A DNA stretch of 64,000 nucleotides, taken from Nitrospirota bacterium. Lineage in GTDB: Bacteria > Nitrospirota > Thermodesulfovibrionia > UBA6902. A program made the translations under genes and the position numbers. Location: contig JACRHD010000026.1 of NCBI GenBank assembly GCA_016234115.1, forward strand, positions 1 through 64,000, written 5' to 3'. How positions within the stretch are numbered: the first letter of the stretch is position 1; each line of letters starts with the position of its first letter. The notes beneath the pieces are model-generated. The model worked only from the letters and a program-made list of their open reading frames with translations, was not told the origin of the DNA and did not search any database. This document shows positions 1 to 8,801 of the stretch, piece by piece.

Positions 1-57
1 AGAACTGACACCGAAGCGATTGAAATTGCGGCAATGGTGAAGACATTCGGCAATTAA
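1..57 (+). CDS. C-terminal tail of an unrecognised protein (partial)
   Basis: The window opens inside a reading frame that reads RTDTEAIEIAAMVKTFGN and stops at TAA. Nothing in these 18 residues identifies the family. The frame is called coding because it runs to a stop just before a strong hairpin terminator, the usual end of a transcription unit. Its start lies outside the window. Confidence 0.4.
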   Translation, partial: RTDTEAIEIAAMVKTFGN

Positions 58-63
58 ACAAAG

Positions 64-102
64 ACGTGAAAAGTTCCTTTTCACGTAAAGGGGTGTCTTT
101 TT
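64..102 (+). terminator. Rho-independent terminator of the leading partial gene
   Basis: A perfect 10-bp stem (64-73 with 77-86, three-base loop) starts seven bases after the stop codon of the partial gene. It is followed by a T-rich run at 98-102. It separates that gene from the convergent nuclease gene. Confidence 0.6.
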
Positions 103-142
103 GCTTGACAACAAGCCTTTAAATGGGTGACCCCATTCACGG

Positions 143-649
143 CTACGCCTTCAGCATCTCCCGCAGCTTCTTCAGATTCAGGACATCTTCCCTGTTGTAC
201 TCAAGCAGGGTGTCAAGGGAAGCAGCGCAGCCGTTTAAACTGTAGTCGTGCCACAGACGAACGGCCATCCATCCGTCGACGCCGGTCAGTTTCCTTTCAA
301 TGCCCAGTTGTCTTTCGACCGACTTGAGGCCGCCCTTGAGGTTCCTCTGCCAGCAGGAGTACATCAGGTCTTTATGCGGGCAGTAGTCGTTTAGATCGAT
401 ACGCAGTTTTTGTTTGATGAACGGCAGGTCAAACCGGCTGCCGTTATATGTATAGAGAGTATGGACGCCTTTTATAACTTCAAGAAGCGACGCCCCGGAT
501 ATCTCATCTCCTATCAACTGGACGACCTCGTCGCATCCGTTTTCAAGATGTATCCCTATCACGGTCAATTCAGCGAAATCCGCGCTTAGGCCTGTGGTCT
601 CGATATCGAGATAAGCGGCATACTCCTGCGTCTTTTTCATATTGTACAT
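143..649 (-). CDS. YprB-like ribonuclease H-fold 3'-5' exonuclease
   Basis: A 168-residue DEDD-type exonuclease-fold protein of the RNase_H_2/YprB group, probably cytoplasmic and acting on nucleic acid. The acidic motif DIETTGLS lies near residue 16, the second motif is TYNGSRFDLPF near residue 67, and the third, YNREDVLNL, is near residue 152, giving the expected acidic active-site residues. Two in-frame ATGs (649 and 640) are possible; neither has a clear Shine-Dalgarno sequence. The protein is only the nuclease domain, without the TPR or helicase parts seen in some relatives. Its substrate cannot be told from the sequence. Confidence 0.8.
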   Translation of the reverse strand: MYNMKKTQEYAAYLDIETTGLSADFAELTVIGIHLENGCDEVVQLIGDEISGASLLEVIKGVHTLYTYNGSRFDLPFIKQKLRIDLNDYCPHKDLMYSCWQRNLKGGLKSVERQLGIERKLTGVDGWMAVRLWHDYSLNGCAASLDTLLEYNREDVLNLKKLREMLKA

Positions 650-739
650 TATAACTTTTTCGCCATATGGAAGGAATAATAGCCGCTATAGCCGTAACCG
701 ATCACAGTTATGCGGATACAAGTAATAACTACCCAAGCT

Positions 740-915
740 GTCATTCCCGTGCCTAAAGCACCTACTGTTGGCAGTCATTAAGCGGGAATCCACCCTTCTA
801 CTGGTCCATGGATGCCCGATTAAGCCTGCCCTCGAAGGCCTTAGTCGGGGGGACCTCGGGCATGACGGTTCTATGAGTTCGCTCAGACAGCGTTATCCAT
901 ATAACTGAGAAGGTA
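740..915. repeat. Dispersed composite repeat, copy 1
   Basis: This gene-free stretch (650-972) holds a repeat with hairpins such as GCCCGATTAAG...CCTCGGGC. A close relative lies at 27510-27645 and inverted or partial relatives lie at 7426-7590, 8665-8716, 28945-28985 and 37332-37471. No coding capacity is seen. Confidence 0.75.
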
Positions 916-972
916 ACCTTGAGCCGCTGGAACCGTTTGAACAGTTCAAGCGGCTGAAACGGCTCAAGCGGT

Positions 973-1914
973 TCAAGCTATTTTCAGCGCGATTTTTCCT
1001 TTCGCGTGACCGCTTTCACTGAGGGCGAGGGCTTCTTTTGCCTGCTCTAATGGAAACACCCGGTCCATGACGACCTTTAAGCGCCCTTGCTCAATCTGCG
1101 ATTTCAGCCACTTCATATCTTCTTCTTTCGGGAACATCATTACGGACACGGCCTTCTTTCCGGGAAGGACGGAGGTCATCAACTGATGCATGAGGATGCT
1201 GAAACCGGGCAGGGTATTTATATAGACGCCGCGCGGGGCCAATGCCTTCCTGCATTCGCAGAAACAGCGTTTCGACACCGCGTCGAAGATGATGTCGTAC
1301 TGCGCGCCGCTTTTTGTGAAGTCTTCAAGCGTGTAATCGATGACGTGGTCTGCGCCGATATTCTTTACGAGGTCAATATTCGCGGGACCGCAAACCGCCG
1401 TGACTTCCGCCCCGAATATCTTCGCGATCTGTACCGCGAAAGTACCCACGCCCCCTGACGCGCCGTTGATCAATACCTTGCTGCCGGGGGATATATTGCC
1501 TTTCTTCCGCAGCGCCTTGTACGCCGTGATTCCCGCGACGGAGACTGAAGCGGCCTCCTCGAAGGAGATATTAACGGGTTTCTGAAAGACTGAAATATCG
1601 GGAACACACACATACTCCGCGAAGGCCCCGAGACGGAACCCGGTCGAGGCCATAACGTGGGCGCCTTTTAGAAATTTTGTAACGCGGCCCCCTGTGTCGG
1701 CGACTTCGCCCGCGCATTCGTAGCCGAGTATTTTTGGAAACTTCATGCGGGTGAGTATTCTGAGCTCGCCTTTTCTGATCTTCCAGTCAACCGGATTGAC
1801 GCCTGCCGCGCGGACCCTGACCAGTATTTCGCCGGCCCTGGGTGACGGCACGGGCATGTCCCCGATCTCTACTACATCGTTACCGCCGTATGAATTGATT
1901 ACCACTGCCTTCAT
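973..1914 (-). CDS. Zinc-independent MDR-family NAD(P)H oxidoreductase (quinone reductase-like)
   Basis: A medium-chain dehydrogenase/reductase of 313 residues. The N-terminal GroES-like domain starts MKAVVINSYGG and carries ARAAGVNPVDWKIRKG. The Rossmann domain has the nucleotide motif NGASGGVGTFAVQIAK near residue 150. The zinc-binding cysteines and histidines of true alcohol dehydrogenases are absent, which points to the NADPH:quinone reductase or enoyl reductase branch. The open frame extends 32 codons further upstream (to 2010), but that part is low complexity and unlike the family, so the ATG at 1914 is preferred. The substrate is unknown. Confidence 0.85.
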   Translation of the reverse strand: MKAVVINSYGGNDVVEIGDMPVPSPRAGEILVRVRAAGVNPVDWKIRKGELRILTRMKFPKILGYECAGEVADTGGRVTKFLKGAHVMASTGFRLGAFAEYVCVPDISVFQKPVNISFEEAASVSVAGITAYKALRKKGNISPGSKVLINGASGGVGTFAVQIAKIFGAEVTAVCGPANIDLVKNIGADHVIDYTLEDFTKSGAQYDIIFDAVSKRCFCECRKALAPRGVYINTLPGFSILMHQLMTSVLPGKKAVSVMMFPKEEDMKWLKSQIEQGRLKVVMDRVFPLEQAKEALALSESGHAKGKIALKIA

Positions 1915-2257
1915 TTTTTGGCCCAAATCAATTAACTGCAGAGGCCGATGGTCAAGTGCCCGTAACTTCGGGCAGGGCGACCCTTCATGGCCGCTTTTCC
2001 GCAAGGTCAAAGCCTTGCCCTGCTTTTCTCTGCAGCCTGAAAGTGAATATTTCAGTTACAGATATCGTAGCACAGAAAGCCCGGCAGGGCAAAAAACGGG
2101 AATCCTTATTCGTGTCCGTATTCGTGTCCGTGACCCGTTTTCGTGTTTCGGAAGTCCCTCTGGAAACCGGTCTTGCGGGGAGGGAGGATTCCCGAAATCC
2201 GGAACTCTATGCCCCATGCCCTTTGCGATTCGCGATGTACGATTTCCGGCGTGAAAA

Positions 2258-2266
2258 TGTTATAAT
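2258..2266 (+). promoter_or_regulatory. Extended -10 promoter of gyrA
   Basis: TGTTATAAT matches the extended -10 consensus exactly. There is no good -35 hexamer, as is usual for this class. It lies about 80 bases before the gyrA start. The rest of the 1915-2349 gap shows no gene, only fragments of GC-rich repeat. Confidence 0.5.
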
Positions 2267-2349
2267 GCTAAGCTGATTTAAAGCGGGAAACCGTTTATTC
2301 CTTTACATAGACATCCGTATTCTTTCTGTGAATTTAAAAAGGAGACCAC

Positions 2350-4791
2350 ATGGCACGACTTACTATAAATATTGAAGAGGAAATGAGGACCTCCTATCTG
2401 GATTACGCGATGAGCGTAATAGTGGGGAGGGCCCTGCCCGAGATAAGGGACGGCTTAAAGCCTGTCCAGCGCAGGATCCTTTACGCTATGCTCAGGGAGG
2501 GGCTCCTTCCAGGTAAAAAATATTCAAAATGCGCGGGCGTAGTCGGAGAGGTGCTTAAAAAATACCACCCCCACGGCGATTCCGCGGTTTATGACGCCCT
2601 CGTGCGTCTCGCCCAGGATTTCAATATGCGGTATCCGCTCGTTGACGGACAGGGCAATTTCGGCTCTATTGACGGCGATCCCCCGGCTGCATACCGTTAC
2701 ACTGAATCGCGTCTTACAAGACTCGCCGAGGAGATGCTTACGGACATCGACAAGGACACCGTGGACTTTATCCTGAACTTCGACGAGACCACGGAGGAGC
2801 CCGTGGTCTTGCCGTCCAAGGTCCCGAACCTGATCATCAACGGCTCCTCAGGCATAGCCGTAGGCATGGCCACCAATATTCCCCCGCATAATCTCGGCGA
2901 GATCGTAGACGGTCTCTCTATGATGATAGATAACCCCCATGTCACCGTCAAGGATTTGATGAAGAAGATAAAAGGCCCTGATTTCCCGACGGCCGGCATC
3001 ATTCACGGGCGAAAAGGGATACTCGACGCCTTCAACACGGGCAGGGGCCATTTAAAGGTCCGGGCCAGGGTGGAGATCGAACCTCTCAGGGGAGACAGGG
3101 AAAGCATAATAATAACGGAGCTTCCCTATCAGGTCAACAAGGCCCGTCTCATAGAGAAGATCGCGGAGCTCGTGCGCGATAAGAAAGTCGAAGGCATCTC
3201 CGATCTCAGGGACGAGTCCGACAGAAAAGGAATACGTGTCGTGATGGAGATCAAAAGGGGCGAAATCCCGCAGGTCATCCTCAACCAGCTTTATAAACAC
3301 ACGGCAATGGAGACCACTTTCGGCATAATCATGCTGGCGATCGTCAACGGGCAGCCGAAGGTCCTGAATCTCGCGCAGGTGCTGTCCCATTTCCTTCTGC
3401 ACAGGCGCGACGTCATTGTCAGAAAGACGAAATTCGAGCTCAAAAAGGCCGAGGAAAAGGCGCACATACTCGAAGGACTCAAGATCGCGCTGGATAATCT
3501 CGACGCGGTCATATCATTGATACGGAAATCGAAATCTCCCGAGGAAGCGCTTGAGGGCCTGATAAGTAAATTCCCGCTCTCAAAGATACAGGCGCAGGCC
3601 ATCCTCGAAATGAGACTCCAGAGACTCACGGGACTGGAAAGAGACAAGATCATCCAGGATTACTTAGATACCATAAAGGAGATCGAGAGGCTCAAGGCGA
3701 TACTCGCAAGCCCCGCCCTCGTGGACAATATCATAAAAGAAGAGCTGCTCGACATAAAGAAGAAATATGCGGACAAAAGGCGCACTGAAATCGCTGATGA
3801 GGCCGAGGAGATAACGATTGAAGACCTTATACAGGAAGAGGAAATGGTGGTGACTATTTCCCATCAGGGTTATATCAAGAGAAACCCCCTCACGCTTTAC
3901 AGGAGCCAGCGCAGGGGAGGTAAAGGATCGTTAGGCATGGAGACGAGGGAGGAGGATTTTGTCGAACGCCTTTTTACCGCGTCTACGCATGACCACGTGC
4001 TCTTCTTTACAAACTTCGGGAGGCTCTACTGGCTGAGGGTGTTCCAGATCCCCGAGATGGGCAGGGCGGCAAAGGGCAAGGCGATAGTCAACCTCCTGCA
4101 ACTGTCACAGAATGAGAAGATATCGGCTGTCTTTCCCATAAAGGAATTTACGGAAGGGATGTGCCTTTTTATGGCTACTAAAAAAGGGGTCGTCAAGAAG
4201 ACCTCTCTTGCCGCATACAGCAATCCGAGGGCCAAAGGCATTAACGCCATTAAACTCGACGAGGGCGATGAGCTCATAGCCGTAAGACTCACCGAGCGGG
4301 GTAAAGACATTAATCTCAGCACAAGAAACGGCCTGTCCATCAGGTTTAATGAAAAAGACGTAAGGGAAATGGGCAGGGTCGCTCACGGTGTAAGGGGAAT
4401 CAGGCTCAAGGGCGATGATGAAGTGGTATCAGTGGATGTCCTTGATGAGGATACGACACTTTTGACCGTTACCGAGAATGGCTACGGTAAGCGGACAAAG
4501 GCGGGAGAATACCGGCTGCAGAGCAGGGGAGGGAAGGGCGTATTTACCATAAAGGTGACACCCAAAAACGGCAAGGTCGTCGGAGTGCTCCAGGTAACGA
4601 ATGATGATGAAGTCATCCTAATCGCAAGCAGCGGCAAGCTTATTCGCATGAAGGCCTCGAATATCTCGACCATCGGGAGGGCGACACAGGGAGTAAGGCT
4701 GATAGACCTCGCTGAAGACGATAAGGTCGTGGGTGTCGCGCGCGTGGCTGAAAGCGATGAGGACGAGGGGAACGGGGAGAATCTGACGTAG
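2350..4791 (+). CDS. gyrA: DNA gyrase subunit A
   Basis: An 813-residue type IIA topoisomerase subunit that cuts and rejoins DNA and, with GyrB, introduces negative supercoils. The catalytic tyrosine is Tyr117 in AAYRYTES. The quinolone-resistance region reads [10 protein letters not shown] with Ser78 and Asp82, the sensitive-type residues at the E. coli 83 and 87 positions. The GyrA box QRRGGKG at about residue 520 opens the DNA-wrapping C-terminal domain and rules out ParC; a second degenerate box, QSRGGKG, lies near residue 720. The C-terminus is acidic (ESDEDEG). The start is preceded by a GGAG ribosome site. gyrB is not in the window. Confidence 0.98.
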   Translation: MARLTINIEEEMRTSYLDYAMSVIVGRALPEIRDGLKPVQRRILYAMLREGLLPGKKYSKCAGVVGEVLKKYHPHGDSAVYDALVRLAQDFNMRYPLVDGQGNFGSIDGDPPAAYRYTESRLTRLAEEMLTDIDKDTVDFILNFDETTEEPVVLPSKVPNLIINGSSGIAVGMATNIPPHNLGEIVDGLSMMIDNPHVTVKDLMKKIKGPDFPTAGIIHGRKGILDAFNTGRGHLKVRARVEIEPLRGDRESIIITELPYQVNKARLIEKIAELVRDKKVEGISDLRDESDRKGIRVVMEIKRGEIPQVILNQLYKHTAMETTFGIIMLAIVNGQPKVLNLAQVLSHFLLHRRDVIVRKTKFELKKAEEKAHILEGLKIALDNLDAVISLIRKSKSPEEALEGLISKFPLSKIQAQAILEMRLQRLTGLERDKIIQDYLDTIKEIERLKAILASPALVDNIIKEELLDIKKKYADKRRTEIADEAEEITIEDLIQEEEMVVTISHQGYIKRNPLTLYRSQRRGGKGSLGMETREEDFVERLFTASTHDHVLFFTNFGRLYWLRVFQIPEMGRAAKGKAIVNLLQLSQNEKISAVFPIKEFTEGMCLFMATKKGVVKKTSLAAYSNPRAKGINAIKLDEGDELIAVRLTERGKDINLSTRNGLSIRFNEKDVREMGRVAHGVRGIRLKGDDEVVSVDVLDEDTTLLTVTENGYGKRTKAGEYRLQSRGGKGVFTIKVTPKNGKVVGVLQVTNDDEVILIASSGKLIRMKASNISTIGRATQGVRLIDLAEDDKVVGVARVAESDEDEGNGENLT

Positions 4792-4816
4792 GGGCGACCC
4801 GTTGGGTCGCCCCTAC
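4788..4816. terminator. Perfect GC-rich hairpin between convergent gyrA and DUF486 genes
   Basis: Two 13-base arms (4788-4800 and 4804-4816) are perfectly complementary around a three-base loop. The hairpin includes the gyrA stop codon on one side and the DUF486 stop codon on the other, so it can serve as a shared terminator. The GTAGGGGCG...CGCCCCTAC type recurs at 6261-6290 and, as a variant, inside the fusion gene at about 33526-33551. Confidence 0.6.
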
Positions 4817-5151
4817 TTGAAGGTAAAATACACCGCTCCAAGTATGCAAAGGAAGGCATAGAAGTAATCCGTCTTCCACGGCTGCTTCATGTAAAACAGC
4901 GCGAACGGGATAAAGATCAGGATCGTGATTACCTCCTGCGTAATCTTCAACTGGGGCAGGTCCATGGTCGAGTATCCTATCCTGTTTGCCGGCACCTGCA
5001 GCAGGTACTCAAACAAGGCGATAATCCAGCTCAAGATTGCGGCAAGATACCACGGCTTGGTGTTCAGATGCTTTAGATGCCCATACCACGCAAAGGTCAT
5101 GAAGACGTTTGAAAGTGAAAGCAGAATAACCGTAATAAACGCCGGTCTCAT
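4813..5151 (-). CDS. DUF486 / DMT-family small membrane protein
   Basis: A 112-residue integral membrane protein with four predicted helices, typical in length and pattern for DUF486, a half-size member of the drug/metabolite transporter superfamily. Conserved stretches include FMTFAWYGHLK, FEYLLQVPANRIGY and the closing GAVYFTFK. Such proteins probably work as dimers, but no substrate is known. It is convergent with gyrA and shares the hairpin between them. Confidence 0.85.
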   Translation of the reverse strand: MRPAFITVILLSLSNVFMTFAWYGHLKHLNTKPWYLAAILSWIIALFEYLLQVPANRIGYSTMDLPQLKITQEVITILIFIPFALFYMKQPWKTDYFYAFLCILGAVYFTFK

Positions 5152-5282
5152 GAAATAAGTCTAATAAACTGCCGACGGGATTGTAAAGACACGGCGGCTT
5201 GAACAACTTGGATCGCTTGAACGGTTATTCAGAGGCCGTTTACAAATATATCCCGGCGGGAGTTTGTAATGCGGCGGCAGAA

Positions 5283-5323
5283 TAAAAAAGGCGGACCCGG
5301 ACGATCAGTCCGGATCCGCCTTT
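5283..5323 (-). terminator. Terminator of the SWIB-domain gene
   Basis: A 16-base stem with a single mismatch (5287-5302 with 5308-5323) is followed, in the minus direction, by a run of T. It lies 26 bases beyond the SWIB gene stop. Confidence 0.8.
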
Positions 5324-5348
5324 GTCAAGCCGGTTTGCCGGTCTTTCC

Positions 5349-5699
5349 TTAGCTGAGATGCTTGTTGACCAGCTTGGTCATCTCGAACATGGATACTTTG
5401 CTTTTTCCACCGAATATAGGTTTCAGGTTGGCGTCGGCATTGATCATCCTCTTGTTTACGCTGTCCTGAAGCTTGTTCTTCTTGATATATGCCCAGAGTT
5501 TCTTGGTGACTTCCGTCCTTGGAATCGGCTTGCTGCCCACTACCGAAGCGAGGGCATCGCTGATCTGCATGGGTTTCATAAATGCAGGGTTCGGGGTCCT
5601 CTTCTTCTTGACGGTCTTCTTCACTACTTTCTTGGCTGCAACTTTTTTCTTGGCGGGTTTTTTCGCCGCGGGCTTCTTTGCAACTTTCTTCACTGGCAT
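5349..5699 (-). CDS. SWIB/MDM2-domain protein with histone-H1-like tail
   Basis: A 116-residue protein. The first 40 residues are almost entirely Lys, Ala, Pro and Val, like a histone H1 or bacterial nucleoid-protein tail. Residues 38-115 form a SWIB domain (MQISDALASVVGSKPIPRTEV, KKLWAYIKKNKLQD, NADANLKPIFGG). Chlamydiae and some other bacteria have similar proteins, and a DNA- or chromatin-compaction role is assumed but not proven. A strong AGGAGG site five bases before the ATG fixes the start. The gene is a single-gene unit ending in a strong terminator. Confidence 0.9.
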   Translation of the reverse strand: MPVKKVAKKPAAKKPAKKKVAAKKVVKKTVKKKRTPNPAFMKPMQISDALASVVGSKPIPRTEVTKKLWAYIKKNKLQDSVNKRMINADANLKPIFGGKSKVSMFEMTKLVNKHLS

Positions 5700-5853
5700 A
5701 TTGCCTCCTATATTGGGGTTAGGGTGTTTTAAATTACATAATAATCTGCACTTTTTTTAAAAATTTTTCAACACTTTTTTTTCAGACACGGAAAATTCCC
5801 GGCTCCCGGCTGCTTCATTGACTGTTTCCGAAACATTCTTTATACTTTTTCAT

Positions 5854-6264
5854 ATGATCAAAATAGCTGTCATAGACGGCCAGGGCGGCGGCATCGGGAG
5901 TGTGCTGGTAAAGAAAATGAGAGAGGAATTCGGCGACTCGGTGGATATTATCGCGCTCGGGACCAATGCCGTTGCGACTACGGCAATGATGAAGTCCGGC
6001 GCCGGCAAAGGGGCCAGCGGAGAGAATGCCATCGTATTGAACGCCGGCAAAGCGGACATCATCACCGGACCGATCAGCATTATGCTGCCCAACGCGATGC
6101 TGGGTGAACTGACCCCCGTGATGGCTGCCGCGCTTTCTTCGAGCCCGGCGCGAAAGGTGCTTCTTCCCCTTAACCAGGAGCAGCTCGATATCATCGGGAT
6201 CGTAAAAGAACCCCTGCCGCATCTTGCGGACGCCCTTATCCGGAGATTGAAGGAGCTTATGTAG
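5854..6264 (+). CDS. DUF3842 family protein
   Basis: A 136-residue protein with an N-terminal IAVIDGQGGGIGSVLVKK nucleotide-binding-like glycine motif followed by IIALGTNAVATTAMMKSGA and GENAIVLNAGKADIITGP, the hallmarks of DUF3842. No function is known for the family. The frame is open 12 codons further upstream, but MIKIAVIDGQ is the family start, so the ATG at 5854 is used; no strong ribosome site is seen. It precedes cooT on the same strand, about 55 bases apart. Confidence 0.85.
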   Translation: MIKIAVIDGQGGGIGSVLVKKMREEFGDSVDIIALGTNAVATTAMMKSGAGKGASGENAIVLNAGKADIITGPISIMLPNAMLGELTPVMAAALSSSPARKVLLPLNQEQLDIIGIVKEPLPHLADALIRRLKELM

Positions 6265-6290
6265 GGGCGGACCCGGCGGGTCGCCCTGCC
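6261..6290. repeat. GC-rich palindromic repeat (GTAGGGGCG family)
   Basis: An imperfect copy of the hairpin seen at 4788-4816, starting just before the end of the DUF3842 gene. Confidence 0.5.
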
Positions 6291-6319
6291 GCGATTGATT
6301 GAAAGGAGATGAATGAAAA

Positions 6320-6508
6320 ATGTGTGAAGCGAACGCGTATATCGAAAAAGACGGTAAGGAAGAGATGTATCTGGAAAACGTCGATATCCTGCGGCCCGAA
6401 GGCGGGAGGCTCTATCTCAAAAACCTCTTCGGTGAACAGAAGTTTTTTGAGGGCGGGATAAAAGAGATTTCTCTTATCAAACACAAGATCATTCTGGAGA
6501 AAAAATAA
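6320..6508 (+). CDS. cooT: CooT-family nickel-binding protein
   Basis: A 62-residue protein that begins MCEANAYIEKDGKEE and matches the CooT family. CooT binds Ni(II) as a dimer and takes part in maturation of the nickel CO dehydrogenase. The family's nickel ligand is the Cys immediately after the start Met, and Cys2 is present here. The fold follows a small beta-barrel pattern with ILRPEGGRLYLKNLFGE in the middle. An AAGGAG site precedes the start. No CO dehydrogenase genes lie in the window, so the partner must be elsewhere; a CODH in the genome is inferred only. Confidence 0.85.
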   Translation: MCEANAYIEKDGKEEMYLENVDILRPEGGRLYLKNLFGEQKFFEGGIKEISLIKHKIILEKK

Positions 6509-6593
6509 GGTAAGACCGTTGTCCGTGTCCGTGATACGTGACCGTTTCCCGGTCACGCTCGCGTTGACCGGAGACGGTTTACGGTTTTCTGCC

Positions 6594-7379
6594 ATGCGAT
6601 TCATGCGCTTCATAGCACAGGGGAAACAGCCCGCGGCCTTTAATATGGCGCTGGATGAAGCCGTCTCCGAGGCGGTGCGCAAGGGACTCTCCCCCCCTAC
6701 GCTGAGGCTGTATCAATGGGACACGCCCTCGGTCACTATCGGATATTTCCAGAAGGTTTCGGACATCAACACCGGATACTGCGCCGACATGGGCTACCCG
6801 GTTATCAGGAGAATGACCGGGGGAAGGGCCGTCCTGCACGACGATGAGCTCACATACAGCGTTTCTTCATTGACTGATTTTCCCCCTTTCAGAGGCACGC
6901 TGATTGACAATTATACGATCATCAGCGGCGCGCTCCTGCAGGGGCTGGCCGCAGGCGGGATCAAAGCGTGTATGTCGATGTCGGTAAAAAGGCCCCGGGA
7001 CCATGCAAGTCCGGCATGTTTTAAGACCGCGTCATACGGGGAGGTGACCGTGAGCGGCAAGAAAGTCATAGGCAGCGCCCAGAAGCGTTTTCACGACGGT
7101 TTCCTTCAGCAGGGCTCAGTCATGCTGGGTTTCCGCGCGAAGGAACTATGCAATGTACTGAACGGCTGCGCGGAAAAAGACTTCAGGGACATCGGGGCGA
7201 TAAACAGCGCCGGCGCGGAGATGTCTTTTACTGAAATGAAACTTTTCCTGAAGGCCGCCTTTGAGAAAGATTTACATGTCACAATGATCTCCGACACTCC
7301 TAATAAATTCGAACTCAGCCTGGCGAAAGAGCTTGAAGAAAAGAAGTACGCGACGCGTGAATGGAATTTTATGCGGTAG
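6594..7379 (+). CDS. lipM: LipM/LplA-type octanoyl or lipoyl transferase
   Basis: A BPL_LplA_LipB-fold acyltransferase of about 261 residues that attaches octanoate or lipoate to carrier lysines. It shows the substrate loop RRMTGGRAVLHDDELTYSV, the lysine-containing KKVIGSAQKR and, between them, SPACFKTASYGEV. The cysteine in that last motif corresponds to the catalytic Cys of Bacillus LipM, so octanoyl transfer is more likely than ATP-driven lipoate ligation. The open frame begins at 6519, but its first 25 codons are repeat-like; ATGs at 6594 and 6603 fit the family (FMRFIAQGKQPAAFNMALDE). No good ribosome site separates them. Confidence 0.8.
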   Translation: MRFMRFIAQGKQPAAFNMALDEAVSEAVRKGLSPPTLRLYQWDTPSVTIGYFQKVSDINTGYCADMGYPVIRRMTGGRAVLHDDELTYSVSSLTDFPPFRGTLIDNYTIISGALLQGLAAGGIKACMSMSVKRPRDHASPACFKTASYGEVTVSGKKVIGSAQKRFHDGFLQQGSVMLGFRAKELCNVLNGCAEKDFRDIGAINSAGAEMSFTEMKLFLKAAFEKDLHVTMISDTPNKFELSLAKELEEKKYATREWNFMR

Positions 7380-7425
7380 GCGCACAAAGGGAGGGCGGCA
7401 CTCAACATAAGACCCGCCCATCAGC

Positions 7426-7590
7426 GTCATGCCCGAAGTTTTTAATCGGGCATCCATGGTCTGATGAGCTCATGATTCGACAAGCTCACCATGACAAGCC
7501 TTGTCAACCTGAGATACTGAGCATGTCGAAGGGTGATTCCCGCTTAAGGACTGCCAACAGTAGGTGCTTTAGGCTCGGGAATGACGGACA
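7426..7590. repeat. Dispersed composite repeat, inverted copy
   Basis: This copy carries GTCATGCCCGAAG...ATCGGGCATCCATGG, then ACAAGCTCACCATGACAAG, then GATTCCCGCTTAAGGACTGCC and AGTAGGTGCTTTAGGC. These modules match the repeat at 740-915 in the opposite orientation. No gene lies between 7380 and 7614. Confidence 0.7.
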
Positions 7591-7614
7591 GGAGACTGTC
7601 ATGAATGATTCGCT

Positions 7615-8523
7615 TTATATCTCATACGGAGAGCTGTAGTCCGGGCAGGTCATCTTTAAGTAATAAACAAGCAGGCAGCTCCACGCAGCGACCGTTAGAT
7701 AATTCTGCAATACGGCGCCTGCAATAAGCAGGAGGAACCCTCCCCCGAAAAACATGGGAAACGACAGCTTGATAATAATCTGGCCCGCATTCGCCGCAAT
7801 CACGCCCGTCAGCAGTATGAGAGAAAACAGAAAGGCCTGAGGGTTTTTTTTCAGGAAAGCCGTTGTCTTCTTCAGAGTGTCCCGTGACCCCCTACCTTCC
7901 GTTGCGGACACTATTGCGGAGATGATCATAAAGACAAGGGAAAGGAAAAAAACGATCAGACCGAAGACCGCAATCGTAAGGAGGGCAAAGGAGTTCATAA
8001 AGACCTCGGGAAGCGACCCTGATCCCGAAAAATCGCGTGCGGCTGAGACAGCGGCCGCCCCGGCGGCTAACAGGGCCGAAACCAGCGCCCCGAACATGAG
8101 GGACTCGATAAAGACCAGCCGGAAAAGGCGCGGGAAGTTCTTGTTGGCCTCCCTGAAAAAAGATGAAAGGCTGAGTCTGTACTGTTCGGACACGGCGGAA
8201 TTTCGCAGCGCGCCAAGGACGCCGCCGAGCGAGTATATGATTACAATCGACGCAAACAGCAGATAAGAAATGACAGACAGGCCGAGGAAAAACAGAAAGC
8301 CCATGTACCGGGAAAGGAAATCAAGCGGTCTGTCCGTGAAGTAAGGCAGCAGTCTGTCAACGTGCGCAAGGTCGAAACTTAGATATAATACGGCGACGAC
8401 CGCCGGCAGGCCGAGGCAGAAGAGGAGCCCCAGGACATTAATCAGGCCGGCGAACATGCGGATGAACACGAGACCTATGTTCCTGTTTGCAAGACGGAAG
8501 CCTTCTTTCAGATATCCAAGCAT
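7615..8523 (-). CDS. Polytopic membrane protein of unknown function
   Basis: A 302-residue hydrophobic protein with about six membrane segments grouped in pairs (residues near 20-50, 72-105, 136-160, 175-210, 232-255 and 262-290). The amphipathic start MLGYLKEGFRLANRNIG and a cytoplasmic loop SEQYRLSLSSFFREANKNF resemble proteins of the DUF4013 / glycerophosphodiesterase membrane-domain type, but I cannot assign a family with certainty. It stands alone between two repeat-filled gaps. Confidence 0.75.
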   Translation of the reverse strand: MLGYLKEGFRLANRNIGLVFIRMFAGLINVLGLLFCLGLPAVVAVLYLSFDLAHVDRLLPYFTDRPLDFLSRYMGFLFFLGLSVISYLLFASIVIIYSLGGVLGALRNSAVSEQYRLSLSSFFREANKNFPRLFRLVFIESLMFGALVSALLAAGAAAVSAARDFSGSGSLPEVFMNSFALLTIAVFGLIVFFLSLVFMIISAIVSATEGRGSRDTLKKTTAFLKKNPQAFLFSLILLTGVIAANAGQIIIKLSFPMFFGGGFLLLIAGAVLQNYLTVAAWSCLLVYYLKMTCPDYSSPYEI

Positions 8524-8664
8524 AATAGTTGCCGGTTAGTCTAACACTATCAACTGATTACTGACAACTTGACGCGGCAAGAAGCAGAATCCACCACCTG
8601 ACCACAGAGGGCACAGAGAAAAGATTAATTTATCCGCAGATTACACAGAATCTCCCCTGACCCC

Positions 8665-8716
8665 TGCTTAAGGCGCCTATTGTTGGTCTTTTCCAACCAA
8701 CTGTAGGTGCTTTAAG
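8665..8716. repeat. Partial dispersed repeat forming a hairpin
   Basis: GCTTAAGGCGCCTATTGTTG and its imperfect complement CTGTAGGTGCTTTAAGC face each other around a short loop. The module also occurs in the repeats at 740-915 and 7426-7590. The short tract at about 8604-8623 is a CCACAGAGGGCACAGAG element like that at 43300-43448. Confidence 0.6.
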
Positions 8717-8801
8717 CAAGAGGGGGATAAGCTGCGCCTGTAACTGAAGGGAGACGAAAAAAGAGGAAATAATCTGCCGATTTCTGCTAAATTACTTTAT
8801 T

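Noticed and set aside
2350-4791. Topoisomerase IV subunit ParC
   Set aside because: The QRRGGKG GyrA box at about residue 520 and the tail repeat are gyrase features.
7361-7639. 92-residue plus-strand frame after the LipM-like gene
   Set aside because: Composed of dispersed repeat sequence; no codon pattern of a real gene.
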